Shown: one piece after another, positions 9,099 to 17,589 of the stretch | Numbering within the stretch: the stretch's first letter is position 1 | Layout: every line of letters starts with the position of its first letter | Assembly (NCBI GenBank): GCA_964578485.1 | Contig: CAZODA010000035.1 | Coordinates: forward strand, 1-33,241 | Length of the DNA stretch: 33,241 nucleotides | Direction: 5' to 3' | From: CAZODA01 sp964578485 | GTDB lineage: Bacteria > Bacteroidota > Bacteroidia > Bacteroidales > Marinilabiliaceae | Position numbers and translations under genes: made by a program | The notes under the pieces: model-generated | Database searches by the model: none | What the model saw: only the letters and a program-made list of their open reading frames with translations | What the model was told of the DNA's origin: nothing

Positions 9099-10261
9099 GT
9101 ATGTTCTTCTGTTATCCTTTTAATTTCCTTAATGGTTAAGTCTGCAACCCTATGCCAAAGGAATTTTTCTTTAATTCGTTCTCTTGAAGCTTGCTTCATA
9201 GCCAACAATTTATTCTCAGGCATAGCTATCATGCGTTCAATAGCTTCCTTCAATTGAGCTTTATCTCCCGGCTCTATAAGAATACCATTTTTTGAGTCAA
9301 CCTGCTCACTAACAGCACCAACATCCGAAGCAATTATAGCACAACCACTCGCCATTGCTTCTAAAATAACAGTTGGCATGCCTTCGCTCCAGGAAGGACA
9401 AAGCAAAACATCACTTGCCTGAAGCAGCTTCTTAATTTTTTCTTCTTCATGAAGAGTTCCATAATATTTTATATTATCAAAACCTTTCAATTGCTTTTCA
9501 ACAGGAATAGGACCGATAAAGTGAAATTCTGAGTTATGAAAGCTTGTTGTCATATTATTTTCCAACACATAAGTTAATTCTTCTATGCCTTTACGACGTT
9601 CATAACGTCCGATAAAAATGAAGCTCCTTTTACCGGTAATTTTTATATCCTTAGTATTCACCAACCAGTCATTTGTAATTCCTATCGGTATCTCTGATAT
9701 AGAAGCAAAGGAAACAAGCTTCTTGTGTATAGTTGTGAGTTTACCTCCTAAAGAAAACAATATATCTGCTTTTTTAAGGTTATAAAGAGTAGGCAATCTT
9801 AATAAAAATTGCTGAAGCTTGATATTAAAATTGACAGCCTTTTGAAACATTTCTACACCATGAAAATTAATTCCGGTCTTAATTCTATTCCAATCTTTTA
9901 GTTTTTTCTGTTTTGCGAGAAAATACCAACCTGCAAAACCTTGGATATATACAAAATCAGGTGTTGAATCTTGCATAAGCTCCTTAAAAACCCTTTTTGA
10001 AAAAATAAAGTTTTCAACAATATAATGTCCGGGATATCTACCTGATTTAGCAAAGTAAATCGGGAAAAAACGTATCCTATTTAACTCTTCTTCAGAATAT
10101 CCTTCATAACTCTCGGGAATACTTTTTCCTTCAGGTAAACCATAATATACATCCACCCTTACATCGGCTCTCGCTAAATACTTAGCCAAATAATAAGAGT
10201 GTTTCTGCATCCCACCCATGGTAAATGGGTAAATTCCGTCTGTAAGAAGTACTATTCGCAT
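9095..10261 (-). CDS. GT4-family glycosyltransferase
   Basis: This 388-residue GT-B glycosyltransferase of family GT4 has an N-terminal acceptor domain opening MRIVLLTDGIYPFTMGGMQK, whose glycine-rich GGMQ loop is typical. The donor domain starts at FIFIGRYERRKG (about 214-225) and has the E-x7-E motif WSEGMPTVILEAMASG (E293 and E301). It is cytoplasmic and would add one sugar to a lipid-linked intermediate. Its stop overlaps the start of the ligase gene in a 4-bp ATGA arrangement, and it lies 13 bp after the GT-C gene, so all three are probably one transcript. Sugar and linkage are unknown. Confidence 0.88.
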   Translation of the reverse strand: MRIVLLTDGIYPFTMGGMQKHSYYLAKYLARADVRVDVYYGLPEGKSIPESYEGYSEEELNRIRFFPIYFAKSGRYPGHYIVENFIFSKRVFKELMQDSTPDFVYIQGFAGWYFLAKQKKLKDWNRIKTGINFHGVEMFQKAVNFNIKLQQFLLRLPTLYNLKKADILFSLGGKLTTIHKKLVSFASISEIPIGITNDWLVNTKDIKITGKRSFIFIGRYERRKGIEELTYVLENNMTTSFHNSEFHFIGPIPVEKQLKGFDNIKYYGTLHEEEKIKKLLQASDVLLCPSWSEGMPTVILEAMASGCAIIASDVGAVSEQVDSKNGILIEPGDKAQLKEAIERMIAMPENKLLAMKQASRERIKEKFLWHRVADLTIKEIKRITEEHT

Positions 10262-10274
10262 AAAATTGTTTTAC

Positions 10275-11714
10275 TTAGCTTATATTGATTGCAGTTGGAA
10301 TCCTTAAATGATTCAGCTTATCATAAAACCACAAAATACCGCCTGTCGCCATTAAAAATAAAAAAGGCATACAAGTCAAAAAATAGCGAAACTCAAAAAT
10401 TGTACTGACGCAAAGTAAACCAATAATAACAGATAATACAGGTATGAATAATAGAATACCGATTTTCAGCTTTGCTACCAAGAGCCAAATACCAAAAAAC
10501 AAGCAACATAAATATGAAAGGCTGAATATTATCCTAACCACTTTATCAATATACACAGTTTTAAGAATATTTGGCATATAGGCACTTCCATATCTTAATG
10601 TTAGATTCCGTAAAGGCAGAATTTGTGCCTTGATTTTATCCAAAAAGTTTTGTTGTGTACGCAAAACTGTTAAATGTTTATTAGCTAAATTGATAACTTT
10701 TTGATCAATAACAGTATCATATCCGGGTTTGCTTAAAAACTCAAGATAAAGTGTTTTTAAGTTTTGCATATCAGATTCTGTAAAAGGCTTGTTATAAAAA
10801 AAAGATGCAGACACCGGCATTTTGCTATCTGAATTATTGTTTCTAAACCATTCAGCCTCACTACCTGGCTCAAAATAAGCTGTTTCGCCTCCCCAAGTTC
10901 TAATCAAAGTTCTGATCTCATTCCAACCTTCACTATAAATCTTACCATAAGAAATGTGACTCGGAGTTTGCATAGGAATAAATTGATGAAAATGAACGTA
11001 ATTTCTATATGTCCAAAGACCTGTTAATATAAGGAAAGGGAATAAAAAAACAGCTCCAAACTTAAATTTTGATAACAAATTTTCATAATGTTGAAAAAAG
11101 ATATAAAGACCCCACAGAGGTATCAATACACCTAAAAAAGGACGAAGAAACATTATCCAAGTTAACATTAAACCCACAAGAGATGTTTTCCATAAACTTT
11201 TGTTATCCCTATTGATTAATGTAATATATATAACTAAAGACAGAAGACTAATTGCTAATCCTTCTGTTATTGTTTGATAATCAAAAAAGACACTTACAGG
11301 ATACAGAAAACTAAGAATGTATGCAATTATAAAAGCTTTTGAATGTTTAAATATAAGAGCAGCACTTTTGGCCAGATAAAATGCTCCTAATGCTCCTATT
11401 ATAGTTTGAAATAGTATAATTAAAACTAATGTTGTATTCTGGGAGGCGAAAACTCTAAAAACTAAGTATAAAGCAGCATAACCAGGCATCCTACCGGCGT
11501 AGGGCATATCATCTCTATAAGAATAAAGTCCCTCTGAATACAGCTTTTCAGCAGGTGGAATAAAATACCCATAATCATTAGCCTTAAAACCAAATAGTTT
11601 TGTAATTGTCCTATCTTCAGGGCTGATTGAATTTATAGAATAACTCAATATCATTACAAGAATAAACCGGTAAAGTAGTGCAACTATTAAGTATTTTAAA
11701 TCTGATTTTGTCAT
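10275..11714 (-). CDS. GT-C fold membrane glycosyltransferase (PMT/GT39-like)
   Basis: This 479-residue protein has a hydrophobic N-terminal segment, then a first-loop motif KANDYGYF (D47) and, further on, AGRMPGYAALYLV. This is the pattern of GT-C glycosyltransferases that use polyprenyl-phosphate sugars. About ten TM segments follow, with a long soluble loop roughly at residues 240-370 between the later helices. It likely acts in the periplasm on the growing or finished glycan. It is probably a second GT-C enzyme alongside the one at 6254, with little evident sequence similarity. Specific donor and acceptor are unknown. Confidence 0.72.
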   Translation of the reverse strand: MTKSDLKYLIVALLYRFILVMILSYSINSISPEDRTITKLFGFKANDYGYFIPPAEKLYSEGLYSYRDDMPYAGRMPGYAALYLVFRVFASQNTTLVLIILFQTIIGALGAFYLAKSAALIFKHSKAFIIAYILSFLYPVSVFFDYQTITEGLAISLLSLVIYITLINRDNKSLWKTSLVGLMLTWIMFLRPFLGVLIPLWGLYIFFQHYENLLSKFKFGAVFLFPFLILTGLWTYRNYVHFHQFIPMQTPSHISYGKIYSEGWNEIRTLIRTWGGETAYFEPGSEAEWFRNNNSDSKMPVSASFFYNKPFTESDMQNLKTLYLEFLSKPGYDTVIDQKVINLANKHLTVLRTQQNFLDKIKAQILPLRNLTLRYGSAYMPNILKTVYIDKVVRIIFSLSYLCCLFFGIWLLVAKLKIGILLFIPVLSVIIGLLCVSTIFEFRYFLTCMPFLFLMATGGILWFYDKLNHLRIPTAINIS

Positions 11715-11781
11715 ATAACGGAAAGTTTACATAATAATTTAAAAAACACTTTTTTATCAATTCTATCTTACATAAAAAAAC

Positions 11782-11878
11782 TCATTCTTTCCTATTTAGC
11801 ATTAATGCTTCCCTGTATTCACTATGAAGTTTTGCAAAGTGCTTTTCAGGGTCATGTGATTTATTTAATTTATATTTT
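11782..11878 (-). pseudogene. Possible C-terminal remnant of a lost gene
   Basis: Read on the minus strand, a 31-codon frame gives RKYKLNKSHDPEKHFAKLHS and on to a TGA at 11782-11784, ending EALMLNRKE. It is in a different frame from the preceding GT2 and has no start of its own. It looks like the last residues of a gene whose body was deleted when the GT2 (11879) came to lie upstream. No family can be named from such a short tail, and chance is possible. Confidence 0.3.
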
Positions 11879-12880
11879 CTAAATTATTTGCCAAATCTTT
11901 TTAAAAAACCAATTAAATCCCTTTACACGCCATAATCCTATATTGTATAGTTTTGAGTAAAGTTGTAAATAAGCTTTACTTGATTTTGAAAAGATGGGGC
12001 TTTTAGGTATTATAGATTCAACAGCCAATAACAAGGATTGATATTCAGAAGCTGTAATTAATGTCGTTACATAACCATAATTCACCTGAGTTAAAAAAGA
12101 AATTAAAGTACCACGCAGTTGCTTTTTATTTTTTGGTGAAATAAGTATATTTCCGAAATTATGTATATAACAACTTATTCCTTCAAACATAGTATCTAAA
12201 GCTACAGCATGACTTTGTTTTGTTCTATTATCATCTATTCTGTAAAAGCATTTGGGACTTGTTTGTCTTAGAATTTTATAGTTCACTTCAGATTCCAATA
12301 AGGCTCGCGTATGAAATTCTACATCTTGCAAACGGAGAAAGCTCTCATCAAAACCCTTTAGCTGTTTTTTTACAAAGGAGCTTTTCCAAATAGGAGACAT
12401 TGTGTGCCAGGGCAAATCATGACTTAAAAATTGCTTTAAATGATTTCTCTTTTTTGGTCTCCATATCATTGAGCTATCACCAATTTTCTTGTAAAAAGTA
12501 CCGACAGGAAAAACAGCGAAATCTATATCCTGATTGTCATTCATAAAAAGCACCCTTTCGCTTATGCACTCAGAGGTCATCAAGTCATCAGAATCGAAAA
12601 ATAACAAATATTCACCTTTAGCATTTTCAATGCCTATATTTCTACAAGTTGATCCTCCCTTAGGTGCACGCTTTCGCTGAAATAATTTTATACGAGCATC
12701 TTGCTTCACATATTCATTAATAATTGCAAGAGAATTATCAGTGGAACCGTCGTCAATAATTAAAGCTTCCCAATTCTTATAATCCTGTACAATTAGCAAT
12801 TCAATAGTCTCCCTAATAAATTCTTCCTTATTGAAATTGGGAATTATTATAGAAACGAGTGTTGTATTAGTGTTATTCAT
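11879..12880 (-). CDS. GT2-family glycosyltransferase
   Basis: This is a GT-A fold GT2 enzyme of 333 residues from the preferred start. It begins MNNTNTTLVSIIIPNFNKEE, with the nucleotide-binding IIDDGSTDNS and the DxD-type motif LLFFDSDDLM. A basic substrate-side region RKRAPKGGSTCRNIGIENAKG is typical of GT2 enzymes. The frame extends to an ATG at 12925, but the ATG at 12880 aligns with the usual GT2 start and overlaps the previous gene by only 8 bp, so it is chosen. It has no strong TM segment and probably acts in the cytoplasm on a lipid-linked glycan. Donor unknown. Confidence 0.85.
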   Translation of the reverse strand: MNNTNTTLVSIIIPNFNKEEFIRETIELLIVQDYKNWEALIIDDGSTDNSLAIINEYVKQDARIKLFQRKRAPKGGSTCRNIGIENAKGEYLLFFDSDDLMTSECISERVLFMNDNQDIDFAVFPVGTFYKKIGDSSMIWRPKKRNHLKQFLSHDLPWHTMSPIWKSSFVKKQLKGFDESFLRLQDVEFHTRALLESEVNYKILRQTSPKCFYRIDDNRTKQSHAVALDTMFEGISCYIHNFGNILISPKNKKQLRGTLISFLTQVNYGYVTTLITASEYQSLLLAVESIIPKSPIFSKSSKAYLQLYSKLYNIGLWRVKGFNWFFKKIWQII

Positions 12881-13565
12881 TGGTGTTATCCTGATGTTTT
12901 TGAAAGTATAATTTATAAAGTTCACTACTCGTTATTCCCTTGGTATCAAATATTCCCATTTTTATTAACTCGGTCGCAGGGATTAGTATTTGTCTTGTAT
13001 CAATGTTTCGTTTGACCACTTTTGCAGGAGCACCGGCTATAGTGGTTCCTTCTTCATGAAAAGATTTTGTGACAACACTATTTGCGCCAATAGCTGTGTT
13101 ATTTGGGATTTGACAGTGAGCAACAAACTTTACGCCTGGTCCAATATAAACATTATTTCCAATAATCGCTGATTTAGAATCACTGCCAGCTTGAATTCCT
13201 ATATTTGTTGAGATATGTATTCGGCAGTTCTCTCCAATTCGAGTCCCTTTACTTATCCTAATTGGACCATGATGCGCAATACTTAGTCCCGGACCACATG
13301 TGTTTGGGTATATATTTATTAGAAGTTTAAGACCTAATTTCTGATATTTCATTCGAAGAAGAGTTACAAATAGTCTATTGATTAATCCTGATCTGCAATT
13401 CATTCTATATTCAATCTTTCTCATTAATTTTTGGTATTTCCATCTGTAATCTGGAAACAATGTAGAAATAAGAAGTTTTTTAATACTGAAATGTTGTACC
13501 GGAATTCCTAATGCCAGTCTATCCGCGTCAAGGTAGAACTTAAGATCTTGTTTGTTTTGAATCAT
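12873..13565 (-). CDS. Serine-acetyltransferase-like hexapeptide acyltransferase
   Basis: About 230 residues from the ATG at 13565, whose product starts MIQNKQDLKFYLDADRLALG. An N-terminal helical part is followed by a left-handed beta-helix with repeated hexapeptides: GPGLSIAHHGPIRISKGTRI, then IGNNVYIGPGVKF and IGANSVVTKSF, ending AGAPAKVVKRN. This is the CysE-like arrangement, including a His-His pair (AHHG) at the expected active-site position. In glycan loci such proteins usually acetylate sugars rather than serine, so a sugar O-acetyltransferase is likely. The frame extends to 13619, but that start would lie inside the upstream GT2; 13565 leaves a 4-bp gap and matches the family. Confidence 0.8.
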   Translation of the reverse strand: MIQNKQDLKFYLDADRLALGIPVQHFSIKKLLISTLFPDYRWKYQKLMRKIEYRMNCRSGLINRLFVTLLRMKYQKLGLKLLINIYPNTCGPGLSIAHHGPIRISKGTRIGENCRIHISTNIGIQAGSDSKSAIIGNNVYIGPGVKFVAHCQIPNNTAIGANSVVTKSFHEEGTTIAGAPAKVVKRNIDTRQILIPATELIKMGIFDTKGITSSELYKLYFQKHQDNTNE

Positions 13566-13569
13566 GGAT

Positions 13570-14490
13570 TTATAATTTAAGGATGTATTGCCTAATTTGT
13601 TCTGCTTTTCTAAAACCAAAGATTTTTAGAGCTAAGCGATAAGCAAAATTCAGATTCTTTATTGGTTTTCCTTTTAAGTATTTAAGATAGAAACTTTCTC
13701 CTGAGTCTAAATCGTAAAGGCTTATTTTTTGAAGCAACTGAAAAATCTTACTTAAAAAGAAATCGATATTCTCTTCAACGTATTGTTTTTGGTTATCTAA
13801 AAGCCAATTATAGAAGCCCCAACGTAGGTCTAGGTATTGAGTCAATCTGGCGAGTTCTCCTCTTTGTGATATCTGACCCTCCGAACGTACTCGTACTATT
13901 GTCTTAGCTTCATCATCATATAATACTTCATCTTTTATTTGCAACAAACGAAACATCAAATCAGCCTCCTGACTGCTTTTAAGACTTTCATTCCAACCAT
14001 TGACTTTTTCAATATATTGCCGATTCCACAGATTGGCACTGGTAATACCAAGTTGAGTTACAAACAAACTTTTGAAAGGCTTATCTTTGCTAACGATGAT
14101 TTTTTCTTCCTTTCCTTCAAGATCACGTTTTATGTAGGTTGCTGCAATAAAAGGAAAATCATAACTTGTATTTTGAAGCAAGGCAACTTGATGTTTGATT
14201 TTATCAGGCATTAAGAGATCATCAGCATCCAAAAATTGCAACCACTCACCTTTACTCAATCTCAAGCCCTTGTTACGAGCTGCTGGAGCACCGGCCTTTT
14301 GTTCTTTATCAATGATAAGTTCTGGATATTGCTGTTTTAATTGCTCTAACTTAAACCAAGTTCTGTCAGTACTATTATTATCTATGCAAATAACCTCAAG
14401 CGGACTATAATCCTGTGCAAAAGCAGAAACAACACATTCTTCAATATAATCTTCAACGTTATAGGCGGGGATTATAATAGATATAAGCAT
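13570..14490 (-). CDS. GT2-family glycosyltransferase
   Basis: This 306-residue GT2 enzyme begins MLISIIIPAYNVEDYIEECV, with the nucleotide-binding CIDNNSTDRT (35-44), the AGAPAARNKGL segment (67-77) and the metal-binding LQFLDADDLL (84-93). It has no TM segment and would act in the cytoplasm. It sits between the fucosyltransferase-like gene and the CysE-like gene with short gaps (24 bp and 4 bp), so it is part of the long minus-strand operon. The donor and acceptor cannot be read from sequence. Confidence 0.88.
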   Translation of the reverse strand: MLISIIIPAYNVEDYIEECVVSAFAQDYSPLEVICIDNNSTDRTWFKLEQLKQQYPELIIDKEQKAGAPAARNKGLRLSKGEWLQFLDADDLLMPDKIKHQVALLQNTSYDFPFIAATYIKRDLEGKEEKIIVSKDKPFKSLFVTQLGITSANLWNRQYIEKVNGWNESLKSSQEADLMFRLLQIKDEVLYDDEAKTIVRVRSEGQISQRGELARLTQYLDLRWGFYNWLLDNQKQYVEENIDFFLSKIFQLLQKISLYDLDSGESFYLKYLKGKPIKNLNFAYRLALKIFGFRKAEQIRQYILKL

Positions 14491-14514
14491 GTCTGTCTGA
14501 AATATATTTATGTA

Positions 14515-15504
14515 TTACCAAAAAAAGGTTTTTTCAGGCATATTCTTAAGTACCGCAGAAACTTCTGAAAAAGAAGAATTCTTCTGGTATATAAGAAATT
14601 CACATTTCGCTAATAAGTACATATCAAAGATGCTATCTTCCAGTTGTTTTTTTGCATAGCTATAGTCTCCGGTTCTTATTGCATAATGATGTAAACCACA
14701 ATCTGCTGGTTTCTTACTAGGATACAACTTTGGGTAGGTGATAACTTTTTTATATTTTTTTTTAAATTCAATCTCAACTTCAGGAGCATCAGTAGCTAAA
14801 AAAATTGAAGGTGTATTATTGCAAATTTGGCTTATAATTTTAAAAACGGTTTTAACAGATGCTGCTGGAATCTTATCTGTGCTTCTTATATGAACACCAA
14901 TAACTCCATTCGAAAGATTATGCTGAAAGGCAAAAGTATCAATTTTATTTTGTAATTCTACTTGAAGTTGTATGTGATAATTTAAAATTTCAGGTTTGTA
15001 AAAGGGGTAAAAGTCTGCAAAAAACACCAAATCCTCTTTTCTTGAATTAAGGAATCCTCCAAATGGCATTGCATTTTTTCTGAATATTGCTATGAGTGCA
15101 TCAATGTCTTTATTTTTAGTTTTTAATGTCTTATTTGGATGCCAGTACCCTAATAGCTTACCTAAAGTACCCTTTGGATTGAACCTTGATATCTTTTGAA
15201 AAAACACACTCTCTTCAGCATGGAATAAATCATAAATTGTAGCTAGTTCATTGTCTTTAAAAACTAGTGGATAATATGTTGATTTTTTAGATATATTTAT
15301 AGTTTTCCATTCTGTAATATATTCAACATCACGTAGCTGAAAAAATTGAAAAAATGTATTAATTCCTTTTTCAGAGTACACGCCATCACTCCAATCAATA
15401 AAAAGAATTCTTTGTTCCTTTTTAGCATACTCTATTGCTGCCGCAACAGTAATTAGACGATTTCCTAAACCGGCTACTCCTTTATTTATAAGATATTTTG
15501 ACAT
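14515..15504 (-). CDS. NodZ/GT23- or GT11-like fucosyltransferase
   Basis: This 329-residue protein has the landmarks of the fucosyltransferase superfamily that includes NodZ and alpha-1,6-FucT (GT23). An N-terminal GLGNRL (12-17) is followed by the GDP-binding GVHIRSTDK (203-211), then IFLATDAPEVE (234-244) and, near the C-terminus, YQKNSSFSEVSAVL. It would transfer fucose or a related sugar from a GDP donor to the glycan. The start at 15504 lies 10 bp after the end of the damaged GT4 reading frame, consistent with an original operon. Assignment to GT23 rather than GT11 is tentative, and no GDP-fucose synthesis genes are in the window. Confidence 0.68.
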   Translation of the reverse strand: MSKYLINKGVAGLGNRLITVAAAIEYAKKEQRILFIDWSDGVYSEKGINTFFQFFQLRDVEYITEWKTINISKKSTYYPLVFKDNELATIYDLFHAEESVFFQKISRFNPKGTLGKLLGYWHPNKTLKTKNKDIDALIAIFRKNAMPFGGFLNSRKEDLVFFADFYPFYKPEILNYHIQLQVELQNKIDTFAFQHNLSNGVIGVHIRSTDKIPAASVKTVFKIISQICNNTPSIFLATDAPEVEIEFKKKYKKVITYPKLYPSKKPADCGLHHYAIRTGDYSYAKKQLEDSIFDMYLLAKCEFLIYQKNSSFSEVSAVLKNMPEKTFFW

Positions 15505-15514
15505 CCTTTTATTT

Positions 15515-16004
15515 TTATTTTACCAAAACATCATTAAAAAATATATTTTTGTTCTTATCAGCATTAAAATATTTTAAAAAAATTTTTAGAATTGTTTCTA
15601 AGCTCAAAAAGGAGATGTTTTTGATCAATAATATTATTGATGATTTTTGAAATTTCTTGAGCACTTGCACTTACATCTACTAACCACCCGTTTTCTTTTA
15701 TAATCTCTGGTATCCCTCCTGTATTAGTACCTAAAAGAGGAATGCCAAAACTTGCAGCCTCTTGCATTGATACGGGAACACCTCCCTCTGTCCTGCTTAA
15801 CTGAATAAAAAGATCAACATGAATATTCTTGTAGTATTCTAGAATCTCGTGATTCGGTGTAGCACCTTTAAGTTCCCAGATAATATTTTTCGACCATAAT
15901 CCAAATCGCTTAAGATAATCAACTTGGTTTGTGGCATTATTTGCTGTAATTGATAAGGAAGTTACCGTACGCATATAAACAGGATGCTTTTTAGAAGCTA
16001 ACAT
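15515..16004 (-). pseudogene. Damaged GT4 C-terminal half, fused to another gene's tail
   Basis: A 146-codon frame (16004 to 15564) encodes the second half of a GT4 donor domain: ATPNHEILEYYKNIHVDLFI then LSRTEGGVPVSMQEAASFG (an E-x7-E-like pattern) and GGIPEIIKENGWLV. The first Rossmann domain is absent. After KNFFKIF a stop occurs, but a one-base shift restores a coherent tail, YFNADKNKNIFFNDVLVK, ending with TAA at 15515-15517. So there is also a frameshift near 15575. The first 40 or so residues (KHPVYMRTVTSLSITANN) resemble the end of the preceding glycosyltransferase, suggesting that a deletion fused two genes. A working enzyme is unlikely. Confidence 0.7.
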
Positions 16005-16555
16005 TCATTTTTATCTTTATAATAAGGATGTAATTTAGAATGATCATTTTCAATAAGAAGGGCTTACGGTTTAAATTTATTAAAATAACCTTTAGCATAA
16101 TCTCCCCATTCAGATAATGCGTGTTCCCTTTTATGAATATAGGTATTAGGGAACCAATTCCAAACACGATTACTAATAAATCCTGACTCATAGTGCCAAA
16201 ACCATTGATGCTTGTCAACATAAATGTCAAAATTATATTTTATTACCTTTGCTAGTAAATAAGGATTAATTATATCATCATCATCTAAGCGAATAATATA
16301 TTCTCCTTCTATGTTATTTCTGATTATGTAATCTGTTGCGATTTGAAGTTTTTCTTCTTTTGTGCCTTCAAAATTTATTTTAATAAATCTATTATCATTT
16401 TTGTCAAATATTGAATGACCTCCAATTAGCAAGGCTATCCAGTTTTGAAAGGATTGCTTTTGAAGTGAATGCATACATAGTTTCCATAACTGTGGTCGAA
16501 TAGCATCTTGAAATTTCTCCAGTGTACGAGGAATTATAAAAATAAATTTATTCAT
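16005..16555 (-). pseudogene. Interrupted GT-A glycosyltransferase (rhamnosyltransferase-like)
   Basis: A frame from the ATG at 16555 gives 163 residues: MNKFIFIIPRTLEKFQ, a metal-binding-like IIRLDDDDIINP, and NRVWNWFPNTYIHKREHALS. It stops at TAA (16064-16066). The same frame continues coherently as ALLIENDHSKLHPYYKDKN to a second stop at about 16000, and the expected following residues (KHPVYMRTVTS) are in a shifted frame at the start of the next fragment. This is best explained as one gene with a nonsense change and a frameshift. It resembles the putative rhamnosyltransferase/GT-A group of capsule loci. A short functional version ending at 16064 cannot be excluded. Confidence 0.6.
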
Positions 16556-16605
16556 TTTAAATTAAATAATTAATTATACAATTTATAATAAATATTTTAA
16601 TGTTG

Positions 16606-17589
16606 TTAATGCTTTTTTAAAGAAGGTCTATTCAAATTAAATTTTTTTATTAAAATAATCAAAATTGTTTTTATTGTGTAAAGTGGGTTACCAAAAAGGA
16701 GTAAATAAATATTTTTTTTATCTGATAGTGTTAATGTAATATCAGATTTATTTGTTTTCTTATAACAAAAAACATCATATTTAATTATGTGATTTATAAA
16801 ATTTTTAGAAACGCTTTTATATCTATGCTTAAGTAATTTGTCACTTTTATTCATGTTCCATAGTTCTTGATAAACGATAAATTGCTCAAATGCCTTTTGA
16901 AAGCTATTTAAACTACTGTGTATACCATCTTTATGTATTCGGTAAACACCTCCAACGACATTAAGACAATACCCTTTACTATTCTTTAATGAATGATATA
17001 CTATATGTGCATCCCTAATGTATTTGTATTTATCTGATAAAAGGGTAAAATCAATATTATTTCGTATAGTTAAAGTTAGCATCTTTGTTAACCAATATCT
17101 GAAATGATCTTTCATTTCAAATGAAAGACCAACTGAAGAAGGATGTACTACATTTTGATATCTGTCAACATATGGAGGATGTTTAGGTGAAATAATAGAA
17201 TAAATATGACTACAGAGGTTATAAGACTTATTTTGTTCAAGAAATAAAACTTGTTCTTCTAATTTATTTTCATATATCCAATAATCATCTCCTTCACAGA
17301 AACTAATGAAGTCGCCTTTGCAAGCATATAATGTTCTAACGAAGTTATTTGACATCCCTAATCTGTTTTTTAATTTAGGAAGTAAAGAAATAAGTTTTGG
17401 ATATTTCCGTACGTATTCTTCACAGATTCTTCGAGTATTATCGGTACTATTGTCCTCTCCTATAATTAACTTAATTGGAAATGTTGTGTTTTGCTTCAAA
17501 ACACCTTCAATTGCCTCTTTTATAAAAGGCTCATGATTGTATGTAATCATACAAACACTTACCTTTTCAAGGGTTTTATTTTTCGCCAT
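16606..17589 (-). CDS. GT2-family glycosyltransferase (paralogue A)
   Basis: This 327-residue GT2 enzyme begins MAKNKTLEKVSVCMITYNHE, with the nucleotide-binding IIGEDNSTDNTRRICEEY and the metal-binding FCEGDDYWIYENKL. This MITYNHE / GEDxSxDxT / CEGDDYW signature marks a GT2 subgroup common in Bacteroidota capsule loci. A hydrophobic stretch near the C-terminus (YTIKTILIILIKKF) may anchor it to the membrane. It is clearly related to the neighbour at 17559 and starts inside it with a 31-bp overlap, indicating a tandem duplication with coupled translation. Sugar specificity is unknown. Confidence 0.85.
   Translation of the reverse strand: MAKNKTLEKVSVCMITYNHEPFIKEAIEGVLKQNTTFPIKLIIGEDNSTDNTRRICEEYVRKYPKLISLLPKLKNRLGMSNNFVRTLYACKGDFISFCEGDDYWIYENKLEEQVLFLEQNKSYNLCSHIYSIISPKHPPYVDRYQNVVHPSSVGLSFEMKDHFRYWLTKMLTLTIRNNIDFTLLSDKYKYIRDAHIVYHSLKNSKGYCLNVVGGVYRIHKDGIHSSLNSFQKAFEQFIVYQELWNMNKSDKLLKHRYKSVSKNFINHIIKYDVFCYKKTNKSDITLTLSDKKNIYLLLFGNPLYTIKTILIILIKKFNLNRPSLKKH

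Noticed and set aside
15991..16230. 79-codon minus-strand frame across the damaged glycosyltransferases
   Set aside because: It is a shadow of the GT-A pseudogene in another frame and has no sensible motif.
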